64,000 bases of DNA from Siphonodentalium dalli (GCA_032622095.1 CP136066.1:152543152-152607151), one strand, 5' to 3'. Positions 32,905 through 44,824 are shown, numbered from the stretch's first letter. The notes: generated from the sequence alone by a model not told the origin. Numbers and translations: made by a program.

Positions 32905-33717
32905 GTGGTCTGATAGTGTTGGTCGGGTCTTCCCTTATTATCACCCAGTCCAGAATATGCAGCTTCTTGTGTGTTGGCTTATCAACAACTTGCGAAAGTC
33001 CAACTCCAGCAAGTGTTGATTTGAGATCCTGAACATTTAATCGTAATGCAGGTTGATATCACCAAGAATCACGATGTGGCCTTCGATCACGCAGTAGTGT
33101 TCAATCAGAGTTTTGAAGTCCTTAAGAAAATCGGATAACTTAAGTTTGTTCTTTTTACTTGGAGGGGGTCTATATATACATACACATATCACTGGACGAG
33201 CTGTCGTCATAACGCGAAATTCCACTGCCTCGAATGTAGAGAATTTTGTGATGGGATTATATTTCACAATGCAGTTCACTTTATGGGCAACTGAAATACC
33301 ACCACCACCCTTTCCCTTCTTTCGTGGAAAAGACACTAGATGGTACCCTTCCGGCGTTGCCTCATGAATACGGACTTCATCGCCAGAGTCTCTAAACCAG
33401 GTTTCTGTTAGAAAGAATAAATCACTGCCACTTTCACTGATAAGATCGCTCACAAAGTGAGTTTTGTTCCTGGCAGACTGACAGTTAAAAAGTGATATGT
33501 CAAGATATTGAGAAATTGGTTTGCGCGGGTTCTGTGGAATATCACTGATGCTGATGTTTCGTCGAGGTAATGAAGCCTCTCGGACAGTATTTATAGTTCC
33601 ACCTGGGCAACGTTGTGATACACTAATGGGTGCATGTCGTTTTTTTCTGCGACCACCTCTCCGTCCACGTCTTCGCCACCGTCCCTTAGTTGACTTACTA
33701 TGCGACCCCCTGCACAT
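32905..33717 (-). pseudogene. LINE ORF2 N-terminal endonuclease, frameshifted
   Basis: The frame starts at ATG 33717 with a basic leader, then AP-endonuclease motifs: 'ISLFNCQSARNKT', 'DLFFLTETWFRD' (catalytic Glu region), 'KGGGGISVAHK', 'ICVCIYRPPP' and 'VILGDINLHYD'. A stop at 33039-33037 is caused by a small indel. In the next frame the domain continues 'NVQDLKSTLAGVGLSQVVDK' and 'KKLHILDWVII' to the insertion at 32904. The element is therefore dead by two lesions. Confidence 0.85.
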
Positions 33718-34095
33718 TTAAGTACTGGTCTCTCGTGCTAGCGGACCAGGGATCGCAAACTGGTCAGGGTATTCTAACAAAAAACAGAACTCGGTCAGAT
33801 ACCAATTTTGTCAGGCTGAAAAGTCTCATTCGAGATCACTGAATAAAGATCCGAATGCAAAATACCGACTTCCGCCCATTACAACATTTGTCCAGGTATG
33901 TTGTCGTGGGTGCAGTTCTAAGTCGGGCGTGGACATAAATGGCTGACTTGTGTACACGCCTTGGTGTGTGCACATTAAAGAACGCTACTAGAGTCATCAA
34001 AGGGTTATAAAGTTACTCGGCTGTGGACAGTGCATCTATAACCGGAAGGTTTCTGCACTTCCAATATTTACAGATACAGAAAACTGTCAATCGGT
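33718..34095 (-). mobile_element. LINE 5' untranslated region
   Basis: Matches the plus-strand fragment at 4330-4747. The shared region begins near 'ttctgtatctgta(a/g)atatt' (about 34090) and runs to 'gagaccagtac' just before the ORF2 start. Confidence 0.75.
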
Positions 34096-34254
34096 AACTG
34101 GTTAAATGTACGTGTTACCACAACGGACATAAGCCTTTTTTTTTGTAAGTGCAATCGATTGTGCGTGCATTTATAAAGATATTGCTAGTTGGTGTCACAA
34201 GATTATGCCACGACTCTATCCACAGATGATAACAACTCACATCAAGATTAATCA

Positions 34255-34507
34255 TTAACCATTTCATGACAGGAGATGCACTGGGGCAGCATTACAGATT
34301 CTGTGCCAGTATATTCTCTTATATATGCGAGTCTCACATATATATATGAGAATGCACTGGCTTACAAGGTCAAGGTAAATATTGTTAGGCCAATACATTC
34401 TCTTATATAAATGCAAGGCTCCCTATGGGAGACTCGCATATATAAGAGAATGCATTGGCACAAGGTTTTTGCAAAAATTCAGGAAGCTCCAGTCATGATA
34501 GAGTTAA
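34255..34507. mobile_element. piggyBac-like MITE flanked by TTAA, copy 3
   Basis: TTAA (34255-34258) | CCATTTCATGACAGGAGATG .. GCTCCAGTCATGATAGAG | TTAA (34504-34507). 245 bp, ends slightly diverged. Confidence 0.82.
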
Positions 34508-35002
34508 CTGTAAACTAATTAATTTGTACGTAAACATATCCCGACAGAATTTAGTTTAATTTACTAAAACTTAGTTGGAATATAGGTAATTTATACAATG
34601 GTAACCAGAGAACTGCCCATGTGATGTTATTTGCTTTTAAAATACTTACACTAACATTTCTCAATGCCTTACCATGTCTTATAGGAAAAAACTCACAACC
34701 GACTTTGAAGAGATACACTATGAACCGGTGGCTAGCCAATTCAATATCAACATCAGCCTCCCGATTCAATATCGGAAAGCGAATCTGCATAAAATTGCAT
34801 CTCCATTTATCTATGCAATGTTATTTAATGCCAGAATAATCTCCAGATATCAATGTGATTGGCAAAGGGTGTGTTCTGTAAGAGGTATGCATACATCTGT
34901 GACATCATAATACAGATGTTAACATCCCCAGATGGTTTGTGATGCTTAATCTATACATATAAATGTTCCAATACCAGAGAGTTTTTTGTAAACTCTCGAT
35001 TG

Positions 35003-35568
35003 GCTGTCAGTAGGGCTGCAACGATTCACCGTGGTTTCGGTGAATCGCGATGTTTACCGGCGGTGCAATACGCGGTCCGTTTCGTAATTATTCTGGTACG
35101 TTTTCGATCCGCATTTTTTGTCGCCCAAGCTCTCTGAGGGGACACTTTTCATTGGCTGTAACCGCAATGATTCTGTATTTTCCTTTTCTTTTAACCAATC
35201 AAATCTGTTCTTCCGCTATCGCGAGGGTCTAGAAATCATGACAAACGCAAAAACTAAAGGTTACTCAGAAGGATATCTCAAAACATGTGCACCCTTCAGC
35301 ACTTTTTTTGGTGAGATTGATCCCTTCAGCCTTAGGAATCTTTGATTGCCAAATAACTGTACAGGGTGCGGAGATGGTATAACATCAAGTGTGGTCATAA
35401 TTCCAGTACATGGCTGAATAATAGTAAACATAATGGCTATTAATGCAACAGAACAATCAAAAGTTGTAAACTGGTCCAATTTTCAGTCTGGAATATATCG
35501 CGATACGTATCGTATCGTTGCAAAAAATCGTGATACGTATCGAATCGTGAGGTGGGCCTAGCTGTCAG
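35003..35568. mobile_element. non-autonomous hAT-type element with 8-bp target duplication
   Basis: Element 35011-35560 (550 bp) begins TAGGGCTGCAACGATTCACC and ends with inverse-like 'cgaatcgtgaggtgggccta'. Both flanks are GCTGTCAG (35003-35010, 35561-35568). Subterminal 'gatacgtatcgtatcg' and 'tcgcgatg' words repeat. No transposase. Confidence 0.88.
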
Positions 35569-36002
35569 GACTATGTTTAGATATTCGTCATCATAAAATT
35601 TACGCCTGCCAAAAACTTGTTTTGCAAAAATGATGATGATGAGTAGGATATATTAACTCAACAACGTATGGTTAATCATCCAGTTTGAGATTTTACTTTG
35701 CATGATCTACCGCAATAAGAACACCATTCACAATCTTCTATTCTATTCGGCCACTTGATGATAGTTGTCAGTAACCATAGGTGATGGTTGTATGATATAA
35801 CAATCTTAGTTGACTGAGTGTATGTATATTTTTTTTAAGTTTTTAGCGCAAACCGAAGAAATTGAAACCCTATCCGTTATGGCGGTTTCAAAGTTAGTTA
35901 GAACGTACCAATAACTATGTGACGTATTGCCCTAACTGTTATCGTAACTGCTAACTGTGAATTTGCAATTTTCTACCACATATACACCGAAGCTATACAT
36001 AC

Positions 36003-36120
36003 CTGTAAATGGAACACATGGTGGGTCTATAGATCTCAGCTTCTCGACGTATTTCTTGAAGTGGTCGGAATTCAATTCATTCGCTTCATCAAATGCTTTC
36101 TCATATTTATCTGGAAGTTT
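36003..36120 (-). CDS. SOS1: SOS exon: RasGEF domain
   Basis: Acceptor 'gctttcaaacag' (36122-36121), donor ACAG|GTATGT (36002). Encodes 'KLPDKYEKAFDEANELNSDH' then 'FKKYVEKLRSIDPPCVPFT', matching SOS '..[30 protein letters not shown]'. Starts phase 0, ends phase 1, and the split Gly codon is completed by the 27689 exon. Confidence 0.97.
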
Positions 36121-36573
36121 CTGTTTGAAAGCAAATAAATTAAAGGTACTCAATCCGATCAGATGCTCCTAAATTACTATTTCTTTGGCTTCAGGGGTAA
36201 AAAATATCTGATTCGAGTCGAGGAACCCAACCATCAAAGCTCAGAGTGATCATATATCGATTTTTGTAATAATATGTGGCCCAGAAACACGTGGTCGAAT
36301 GGAGGGTCTCAGACAAAATTGTGATTGAAGATGGATTACTCTATAATCAAGTGGTAATATGGTCAAATTTTGTGATACTTTAGTGACAATACGGCCATAT
36401 TTTATTGATAAATAACAAGTTTTGGGAAATTTGATACCATAACGGTAGTTGACAGTGGTTAGCATTATTTTTTGCAATAAATTGATTCTGATAACTTGAT
36501 GATATGGGGACCGTCTGATCGGATTGAGTACTTTTAAATATTTTCAATTACAAGGGCATAGGAACGTGCCTAC

Positions 36574-36723
36574 TTAACCCTTTCATGAATGGAGCATCCT
36601 CAGATTTTGCGAAAACCCTGTGCCAATGCATTCTCTTATTAAGCCAGTGCATTCTCTTATACATGCAAGGCCCACTATGGGAGACTTGCTGCACCAGCGC
36701 AGCTCCCATCATGAAAGGGTTAA
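36574..36723. mobile_element. piggyBac-like MITE flanked by TTAA, copy 4 (internally deleted)
   Basis: TTAA | CCCTTTCATGAATGGAGCAT .. GCTCCCATCATGAAAGGG | TTAA. 142 bp. Both ends are good, and the interior lacks one of the palindromic modules. Confidence 0.85.
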
Positions 36724-36901
36724 GTAGGAAAATATTTGACTAAAAACAGCGAATTTCACAGAATACTGGTTGGGAAATCAAATTATCCGAATAATTTCAA
36801 CCTATTTTTGGACTGAAATTTCCAACTGATATTGAGTCAGGCCTGAAATATCCAACTTCCGAAAATTTTGATCAAACAAATAGCTGATTTAGATAGTCTG
36901 G

Positions 36902-36997
36902 GACCTCTTTCATAAACACATGGTGAACGGGAGCAGAATATCGTCGGTGGGCTTCTAAAAGGTTGTACCTCAGGAAAATCAAATTGTTCAGGAGACA
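36902..36997 (-). pseudogene. relic copy of the 3' half of the SOS 42881-43063 exon
   Basis: The minus strand reads 'ctgaacaatttgattttcct' .. 'attctgctcccgttcacc' .. 'tttatgaaagag', parallel to exon words 'ctgaacaacttcaatggtgt', 'attctgcttccgttcaccga' and 'gtttacaaaagag'. The donor has become GTCCCA. About 70-75% alike over ~95 bp. It lies in intron 7, between the genuine exons at 42881-43063 and 36003-36120. Confidence 0.6.
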
Positions 36998-37419
36998 CAA
37001 ACAACTATTTATCTCTGGAACTATAAATGGTATCTAGCAATAACTTTACACAATAACACATTATATCACAGTTGTTAAAATAGATACACATTCATATTCA
37101 ATTATCTTCTAGTTGATGAGAAAACATGATTTTATGATTTTTATGACACTTCAGAAAGAGAACATAGAAATCTGTGAGATTGTACTGAGATAAGACATTT
37201 TAGTTTTGACGATTTCTGCGGTTTCGTTGGTCTCGGTCACTCAGGATAAGGATGATACACCCTCCGGCTAGTCTTCTTCAAAACAATCCAATCCGAATTT
37301 ATACATGAAGAACAGGGCTCAGAATTGGAGTTTCACAGCAGAAAACTTAGTTTGAAGCCTGGAGTTCGAGATATGACCGACTAAGATGCAATAAGCCATG
37401 TCATTTTTCCCTGATGACG

Positions 37420-40400
37420 TTCCCAAATGTGGAAATGCCCACCAACACAGTTAAACCCAACTGACCAATCACAGGCTACTGAATCCATGACAGAAAGGCA
37501 GCCCGGAACCGAAATTCCAATGTCGTTAAGGTGGAAATCCACAAAAACAAAAATTGGACTAACGATGCATCAGGATTGTGGCACAAGCCCAAAACCAGCA
37601 GAAACCGACGGCCGGTATGTAATGAAAAGCAGACCAAGGGCCACCGCGCCCCAACTGTTCGAGCTCTGCTGACTGGTCCCCGACGAGTCGATGGCGCAAG
37701 ATATCCCTTCTGGTAAGGATGGGGTGCCCTTTCAATGGGACCCTGTTCCGGAGACAACCATCGCCCGAAGTGCGAATCGAGAGGGCGGATCATATGATCT
37801 GGCATCCGACACCCAATGCTAATGAATCTCGCACGAGGAGAAGCATCTGGCAAGAATTTTCATCCGGCTTTATGAAGTGTGCCCAACACGATTCATATGC
37901 TGCCCCACAGGTGCAACATTATCCTGCATTGGCAATCGCTGAGGTCAGCAAAGGACCTGGCTTAGTATGTTAAATGAGCACTAGGCGAATCAAGCACTAT
38001 CAGGGAAAACAAAACCATTATGTACCGACAACCGAGCCCATAAGAAGAATGACGTATTAGACGCAAAGGCCGATATCACAGAAGCCATTTCGTTCTTCTT
38101 TTCCACGCTGCTAATACGCCGTGTTGCCCATTAAGCCCGAGTGGGGTGCTGAACTAGACCTCATGTCAACAGTGTTCTGAAATTGAGCATATGTTGAACC
38201 ATGGATAATGGATTCATCTATGTATGACTGGACAACAAAAGTGAAATCCATGTTGAGTTAGCACTGAAAGCAACCTGAAGACAAAATATATGTCATTCGT
38301 ATCTATTACGGAAACACAGCGAGGTCGGAGATAAAGCATGTATGCTTGTTTATCTCTGATTCTTGTGTCCCAAATCGAGATGTAAATATTTACCCTATCG
38401 AGCATCCGAACCAGTCCAGAGCACGTCTTAAAAGTCAGGAAAATGAAAGGGCGAGAGTCATATACTAATCTAGTCATATGAATGACTATAGACATTCTCC
38501 AGCAAAGCCCGTGACCATGAAAGAGCTGGATGGAACATGGAAAGAAGCAACAACTTATAAAGTAAGAAGTTGAACACATCCCAACCCGAGAACAGTAAAA
38601 TGGTTGAATACCTCTCAGGCTGGTCGAACCCAGGTCGCCAAGTGTGCAGTCCGATGGCATAACCACCCAGCTCTGACGACGTTAGGCAGGGTACAAATTG
38701 ACCGGCATCACAGGGCAAGTTGCTACCCAAATGCTAACAAAAGCCATGCAACTTGGATCCTATTTCCTCATTTGACTGTCCCAGGGTATGCCAACAGTCG
38801 TCCCGTAGTATCCGACTTGGAGTCCCTGTCGATAGTCCAGAAAGCCCACCAAATGCGGCCAATGGGTTCGATGGGTAGCCCCAACCCGCGACCTGTTTGG
38901 TGGGACTATCATCCTGAGTGCTAATTACGCCAATGAAGGGAACACTATACATCGACAAGTGACAGTGTCCTGGTCGTAAAGGTTTCTATCTCTTCCTTGG
39001 AACCCTCGAAACAAGGGAAAGCACTCTGATGTTCTGTTAAATTGTAAATGATTGTAGAACAATGCTATCAAATCATGTCAATCTGAGGTTATTTGCTAAT
39101 CAAATTTCGACATTAATTTTCTTCCTGCGCTTGGCTGCATCAGAGAACACTGAACAACTAACTGAGCTCCCTCGTAAGCGCATGTAAAGGTGACCCGAAA
39201 GGAATGTCGAAAGCCCTTTCACCTCATGCTGGAGCGACTGCTCGATCTGATCCTGATCTCCATCCGTCGATGGGGTGTTAACAGCACAATACACCACGAC
39301 AAGCTTCATTTCTAATTGCATGTGAGGTCTGGTCATTGGGGACCCCGGAGGAATGTCCAGAGCCTGTACATCTCGGGGTGGAGCAGCAGATCGACCGATC
39401 CCGATATCCAACCGACCGAACTGGCGATGGGAGGTTACCGGTAGTAGGTAGCAGTTCCCAAGCAAGCTTCCTGCTATAATGGCGTCGGGGAATAAGATCT
39501 TTTGTTTTCATTTAAAATCAAACCCGAAGTTACTGGCAGCTGTTGGCCAGAATGCGGCCAGTAACCTGTCTGCCAAGCCCCCGGAAGTGGTGACTTATAA
39601 TAAGGAGGAAACAAGCCTGTGAACTGTGATCCATTCCAAGCCCAGCTGGGGCAGAAGGCATGGAGGATAAACTTTCAGGTGCCAAATAATTGCGTAAATG
39701 TAATAATTTGAGAAAAAGTCTCCTAATTTGAATTGAGACAAAGTAAAATGGCCATTCGACTAGTAATTTTAGCCCAAATTTCCACACACTATGATCATAA
39801 GGCACCGGAGAGCATGGTCAGGGACCACTGAGGGTGTATCCCCCAGCCGCGCTGACCCCGAGATGACGACTTGTAGCGATGGACGGCGTGTGTCGAGTGT
39901 TTTAGTAGAGCTCAGTGGTCACAGGCGTCCGGGGCACGTCAACAGCCAACGGTCGACCCGCAGAAGCAGATTGACGTCCCGTTCGATAGTCCAGGGAGCG
40001 CACCAATGTGACTAATGGGTTCAATGGGTAGCCCCAACCCGCACCCTGTTTGGTGTGACTATCGCCCCGAGTGCTAATTACGCCAATTAGAGGAACACGA
40101 TATATCGGCAAGTCAGAGAAGGATACAGGGATGTTTTGACACCTGTTACAGGTTTGGGTGCCCAAACTATAGAGACCCAAATGTCCCCAAATTCCATGTA
40201 GATAGTATTTATTCCAGTTGGATCTTCCATATTTTCAAGGAATTTTTCTACAATTCAACAAAATGTCCTAGTAATGCAAATCATCAGCCCGCAGATGATA
40301 TATAGTCTATAATATGGAGCCTTTATTTGCCCAATCAAGTATCCAGTACTGAATATTTTAACATCCAAATTTATATGGGCACATACTCAAATACAGAACA

Positions 40401-40640
40401 GGTGTCCCCAAACAAAAATTCTCTGGATCCTTCCCCGCGAGTTTGTCCGTGTCCTAGGGGAAGCAACTCGTGTGAGCTACGGGTTCGATGGGTAGCCCCA
40501 ACCCGCGTCCTGTGTGGTGTGACTATCGCTCCGAGTGCTAATTACGCCAATTAGAGGAACCCTATATATCGACTTTCATTCTCTATTCTTGGGACCTCGA
40601 AACGAGGGAAGCGACGTCAAGGGGAGCTACGGGGAAGGCG
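37420..40640. other. GC-richer composite block with thrice-repeated ~140-bp motif
   Basis: Base composition is visibly more GC-rich than the surrounding intron. A motif '(gatagtcca..caccaa)..gggtagccccaacccgcg..tggtg(g/t)gactatc..gagtgctaattacgccaa' occurs at about 38822-38965, 39976-40112 and 40480-40583. Frames of 70-150 codons exist on both strands but overlap and carry no recognised domain. I see no supportable gene. Confidence 0.55.
40117..40437. mobile_element. copy of the CAGGGA-type hAT-like MITE
   Basis: 'aaggatacagggatgttttg', 'acctgttacaggtttgggtg', 'gagcctttatttgcccaatc', 'aacaggtgtccccaaa' and 'ctctggatccttcccc' parallel 8649-9352 in the same order, without the nested insertion or MITE piece. 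Confidence 0.65.
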
Positions 40641-41480
40641 ATTCATGAACCTGTTCTTACCTCAATGAGCAGTCCTGTGAAAGTAATTAATGTGATTACA
40701 AACAATCACAAATACACCTGTTGTGTTAAAAAGGTTCAAATTGACATTCATGATTTTACAATCCTATCAGCGTATTTCACAAGCGTTAAAACAGTGCTTT
40801 TGTCTTCATTTTTACACCAGACGATGATTGTCAACGTCGAAATAAAGCCGTAAAACGAAAAAATGAACTCGAAAGCAAGTCACCTAATTTCGTGATACCT
40901 TTAACCACCGTCAACGCACGTGGTAACTTAAATTATACGTCACCTGTATACCATAGATTTGTTATAAAGAAAACGATCAGCGTCTTTAGTCATATCCAAT
41001 GGTGCCTCGTTAATAGGCCAGAAATTCTTAAATTGTCGGCATAAACAACGGATATTACTTCATTTGACCGATTAAAATTATGGAAGACAAAGTCCGTTAA
41101 AACGAAACGAGTCATCCATTTCCGATCTTATATTCGGAACAAAACCACGTAATCTTTATGTGAATTGTTACATAATTTTCAACTTTAATCAAAGAAATAA
41201 TGTTGTTTGTATAAAACAAAAACAAAACTGTTTTTGCTATACAAACTGCAACTTAGCTTCGTATTCTTTGTGAGAGATTCTTTTTGCACCCGTCCTGGTG
41301 AGGAGGGAAAAAAATATAGCGATTACTTCACTACGTGTCAGAAATCACGTGATTACACGGGTCATGAACATGACAGAAGATATGTACCATAGAATTACGT
41401 TTTTTTCAACTCGGAGAGTTAACCCCTCCTACTTGGGATAATATACCATATAGTTCAGTGGGCAAGATACCTTTGACGGA
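40640..41480. other. gene-free stretch
   Basis: No gene recognised. 41275-41460 ('cccgtcctggtgaggaggg', 'accatatagttcagtgggca') loosely resembles the right end of the 45129-49885 block. Confidence 0.4.
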
Positions 41481-41489
41481 GATATATGG

Positions 41490-42600
41490 CCACTGGCAGC
41501 CATGTTTTTGAACGACATTTTTAGAATAATTGATGGCTCCCATTTAGAGGTCAACATTTCACCAATAAATGTGGGCTACAGGGTGTGCGGATCAATTTAA
41601 ATTTGAAATCCAAGATGGCAGCCATGTTTTATATAACAAATGTTGGGAATAATCGATGGCTCCAATCTAGAGGACACCCCGAAGATCCATATGAAGTTTG
41701 GTGACAATTGGATGAGGGATGTAGCCTGTAGGATGTGCCGAAGGATTTAGTCAAGCAAATAGTAAAATCCAAAATGGCCGCTGGTGATGATCAGATCAGG
41801 GATGTGGTTTGTCAGGTGTGCCAGAAGATTTAGTCATGCAAAGAGTAAAATCCAAGATCGCTGCGGTTGGCCATGTTTTTCATCAATTTTTTTTCAAATT
41901 TGATGGCTCCCATCTAGAGATGATCCTAAACATGCCTGCAAGTTTTCAAAACAATTCTCCAATAAATACAGGCTGCGAGCTGAGCAAATGGATTCAATTT
42001 TGAATTCCAAGATAGTTGCTGGCAGCCATGTTTTTTATGAATTTCGGAAAAAATTGATAGCTCCCATCTAGAGGTCACCCCGGAGATCCATATGAAGGAT
42101 GTGGCCTGTAGGGTGTGCTGAAAGATTTAGTCATGCAAAGAGTAAAATCCGAGATGGCTGCTGGCAGCCACGTTTTTTACCGAATTTCGGATATAATCGA
42201 TGGCTCCCATCTAGAGGTTATCCCGAAGTTTGGTGATGATCGGTTTAGGGATATGATCTGTAGGATGAGCCAAAGGATTTAATCATGCAAAGAGTAAATC
42301 CAAGATGGCTGCCAGCAGCCATGTTTTTCATCGAAAATCGTTAAAATTTGAAAGCTCCCATCTAGAGGTGATCCTAAACATGCCTGTAAAACATTTCTCC
42401 AATAAATGCGGGCTGCAGGTGTGCCAATGGATTCAAATTTGAAATTCAAAATGGCTGCCGGTGGCCATGTTTGTTTAACAAATTTCGAAACAAAATTATG
42501 GCTCCCATCTGGAGGTCACCCCGAAGATCCGTACAAAGTTTGGTGAAGATCGGATAAGGGATTCGGCCTGTACGGTGAGCCAAAGGAAATTGTTGAAGGA
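41490..42600. repeat. tandem array of ~150-bp 'aagatggccgctggcagcca' monomers
   Basis: About seven monomers with 'aaatccaagatggctgctgg', 'agccatgttttt', 'atggctcccatctagaggtc', 'ccccgaagatccatatgaag' and 'gatgtggcctgtagggtgtg'. Same family as 14790-15440. Confidence 0.88.
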
Positions 42601-42709
42601 CACCAACCCATGGCAATAGCACAAACTTTACAAAGAAAAGTTGAGCTAAAAAGGTGTTGTGAAATTCTCTGAATGCAATATCATATATCGGTTAATTGTC
42701 TGATTTTAT

Positions 42710-42790
42710 CATCCACAGACCTCTTTCGTAAACTTGAGTCAATGAACGGAAGCAGAAATATGAGCGCAAACAACCTCAAGGACACAATTA
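42710..42790 (-). pseudogene. second relic of the SOS 42881-43063 exon 3' half
   Basis: 'cctctttcgtaaacttgagt', 'caatgaacggaagcagaaat' and 'caacctcaaggacac' (42720-42785) repeat exon sequence 160 bp away at 42880-42945. Read on the minus strand it keeps 'gtccttgaggttgtttgcgc' but then hits an in-frame TGA, and the donor reads GTCTGT. Confidence 0.8.
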
Positions 42791-42880
42791 TTTTATGTTT
42801 CATGCCATCATGGCAAAATAAATGTGTGATCTAATAACTCAAGACAGGTGCACAAATTGAAACATTAAGCAACCACATAC

Positions 42881-43063
42881 CTCTTTTGTAAACTCAAGTC
42901 GGTGAACGGAAGCAGAATTTAGAGCACCAACAACCTCAAGGACACCATTGAAGTTGTTCAGCTCTAGAAAGACGAGCATAATTTCAATAATACGAGACAT
43001 CACACACACTCTCTCCTCCAGATTCCTCGTCTCAACAATACACTTTTCAAGCCAAAAGGTGAA
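42881..43063 (-). CDS. SOS1: SOS exon: RasGEF domain, Ras-contacting helices
   Basis: Acceptor 'gttttag' (43065-43064), donor AGAG|GTATGT (42880), 61 codons, phase 0 both ends. Contains '[20 protein letters not shown]', '[20 protein letters not shown]' and '[13 protein letters not shown]'. '[10 protein letters not shown]' is the conserved part of the helical hairpin that opens the Ras nucleotide site. Two decayed copies of its 3' half lie at 42710-42790 and 36902-36997. Confidence 0.96.
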
Positions 43064-43087
43064 CTAAAACAGAAAAAAAGAAGTGCA

Positions 43088-43170
43088 ATTAACCTTTTAA
43101 TGATGGGAGCTGCGCTGGTGCAGCATTAAAGACCCTGTAGAAGTGCATTCTCTAATTTTTGCGGGTCCAA
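43088..43170. mobile_element. piggyBac-like MITE left-end fragment
   Basis: 'ttaaccttttaatgatggga', 'gctgcgctggtgcagcatta' and 'agtgcattctctaat'; no right end. Confidence 0.6.
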
Positions 43171-43831
43171 AAGTTTAACCAAAAGTAGAAAAATATGGGA
43201 CTCTTGGTGTATAAACAACAAATTTTCCATTGAATAATGGCTGGAAAATAAAACTATGAGAATAATTCTAACCTATATTTGGTGGGAAAATCAGACAAAT
43301 TTGAAAATGAATAAAAAATTTCACAATCTTGGTCGCAGAAATTATAAGATATATTTTTGGTTTTCATCTGTACGTTTGAATTATCTACTAAATAAAACAT
43401 GCTGTCACGGTGTCTGTGAATGGTGAATCAATTAAGGACATTATTTCCTCAAAATATAACCAACAATTCAGAAAATATCTATGATTGTGAATAAGTCATT
43501 TTCCTTACTGAAAGGTTAAGGGTTAAGGAGTTCAGAATGACATAATAGTAAAGCATTCTGCATGGATGGACAGACAAACCACAGATGGTTGATCGGACAT
43601 CGGCATGATGTGTGTCAATTTCAAGAGTTGCAATTACCAGTTCCTTGATAGTAGGTGAAGGACCCAGCTCGAATGATTTAGATGACATTTGTGAGCCTGT
43701 GTTGTCAACTTGCCATTGCTCACCTTCGGTGATCTAACGAAAACTGGATAACAACGAACTATCACCTCTCATAATGTGCCATGCTTACAAACTGAGCCAC
43801 AATGGGCCCTGCATTATCTAGAGTTACTCAC

Positions 43832-43987
43832 ATTTGTGGAAAAATGTATCATCTTGAGTAAATTTGGGGAGGTTTTATTTTTATCCTTCTTCATCCAGAC
43901 ATTGCCGATAAGTTCGGAAGGCTTTACAGCTCGATACATATCAAACTCCAGAAGGGTGACTTGTCTGGCAACCTCGATAGGATGCAG
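43832..43987 (-). CDS. SOS1: SOS exon: start of RasGEF (CDC25) domain
   Basis: Acceptor 'atttcttttccag' (43989-43988), donor AAAT|GTGAGT (43831), 52 codons in phase 0. Encodes '[20 protein letters not shown]', '[16 protein letters not shown]' and '[13 protein letters not shown]', the canonical start of the SOS CDC25 domain. Confidence 0.97.
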
Positions 43988-44099
43988 CTGGAAAAGAAAT
44001 GAGAAACACACACATTAAGCCATTAAGAGTAAATAACTGGGTTGACAGCAGTGACTGATAGACAGCATCAGACCACTTAACAACAATCTAAAATTTTAG

Positions 44100-44824
44100 G
44101 ATTTTTATGATTTTCACACCAACTTAAAATTTCAGGATTTTGATGATTTTTCATGCCAAATATTGAAATTTTAAGCACAATTTTAAGTAATGAATATCTT
44201 CATGCAAAATTTATATTTATCACATAATTTGGCCATAAAAGCAGTTTCATAATTATCGGTAATAGACACGTTTAATATCAGCGCGTGCGATGACGTCACG
44301 GCGTTCTTCAAATAACTTGCGGTCGCTGTAGTTTATGATTGTTGTTTTCGATGAATATTGCGCGTTGCTTCGGGTTTATTTGATCATGTGATAAAAGGTA
44401 TCTCACACTCGTCCTATTTTATACGTAATTTATCAACCTCGTCCTCTAAATTCTATTTGAGCCTCGGTAAACCTCGGCTCAAATCGAATTTAGTGAACTC
44501 GGTTGATAAATTCCGTATAAACTAGAAACTCATGTGAGATCCTCTATATATATAATTATACAAATATATGTTTTAGGATTTCATATCAAATTGTGGGATT
44601 TTGATGCAAATTTTAGGAAAATTATTATTTTCGTACTAAATTTATATATAAACAAGCTGAAACAGGATCCATTTCAGAGCCTTTATTCAGCATTAGAGGG
44701 GCCTGGGGCCCCTTTGTGCATTAGGGGCCACAAGTCCGTGTGTGTGCTTCAGGCACATTTGGACCTAAATATTCACATAGGTTCATATTCAACTTATTTA
44801 ATTCTGAAATATAATATTTATAAA
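44100..44824. other. gene-free AT-rich stretch
   Basis: Contains small repeats of 'aattttaggattttgatgat' (44090-44160, 44580-44640) and an imperfect inverted repeat 'tttatacgtaatttatcaac..gttgataaattccgtataaa' with 'cctcgg' words (44408-44525). No gene. Confidence 0.4.

Larger units (their letters stand above)
27897..34095 (-). mobile_element. L2-clade LINE, split by a DNA element
   Basis: Minus-strand order: 5' UTR (34095-33718), endonuclease start (33717-32905), foreign insertion (32904-30263), reverse transcriptase (30261-28027), 3' UTR to 27897. The 3' end reads 'gagcgctttgggccttttgg' and 'aaaagcgctatataaatgtt' followed by (ATT)n, the typical end of LINE2-type elements. It lies in SOS intron 8 in the sense orientation. 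Confidence 0.85.

Noticed and set aside
37427-38924. Several 70-150-codon frames on both strands as genes
   Set aside because: They overlap each other on opposite strands, have no recognised motif, and lie in a GC-richer repeat block where stop codons are rarer.
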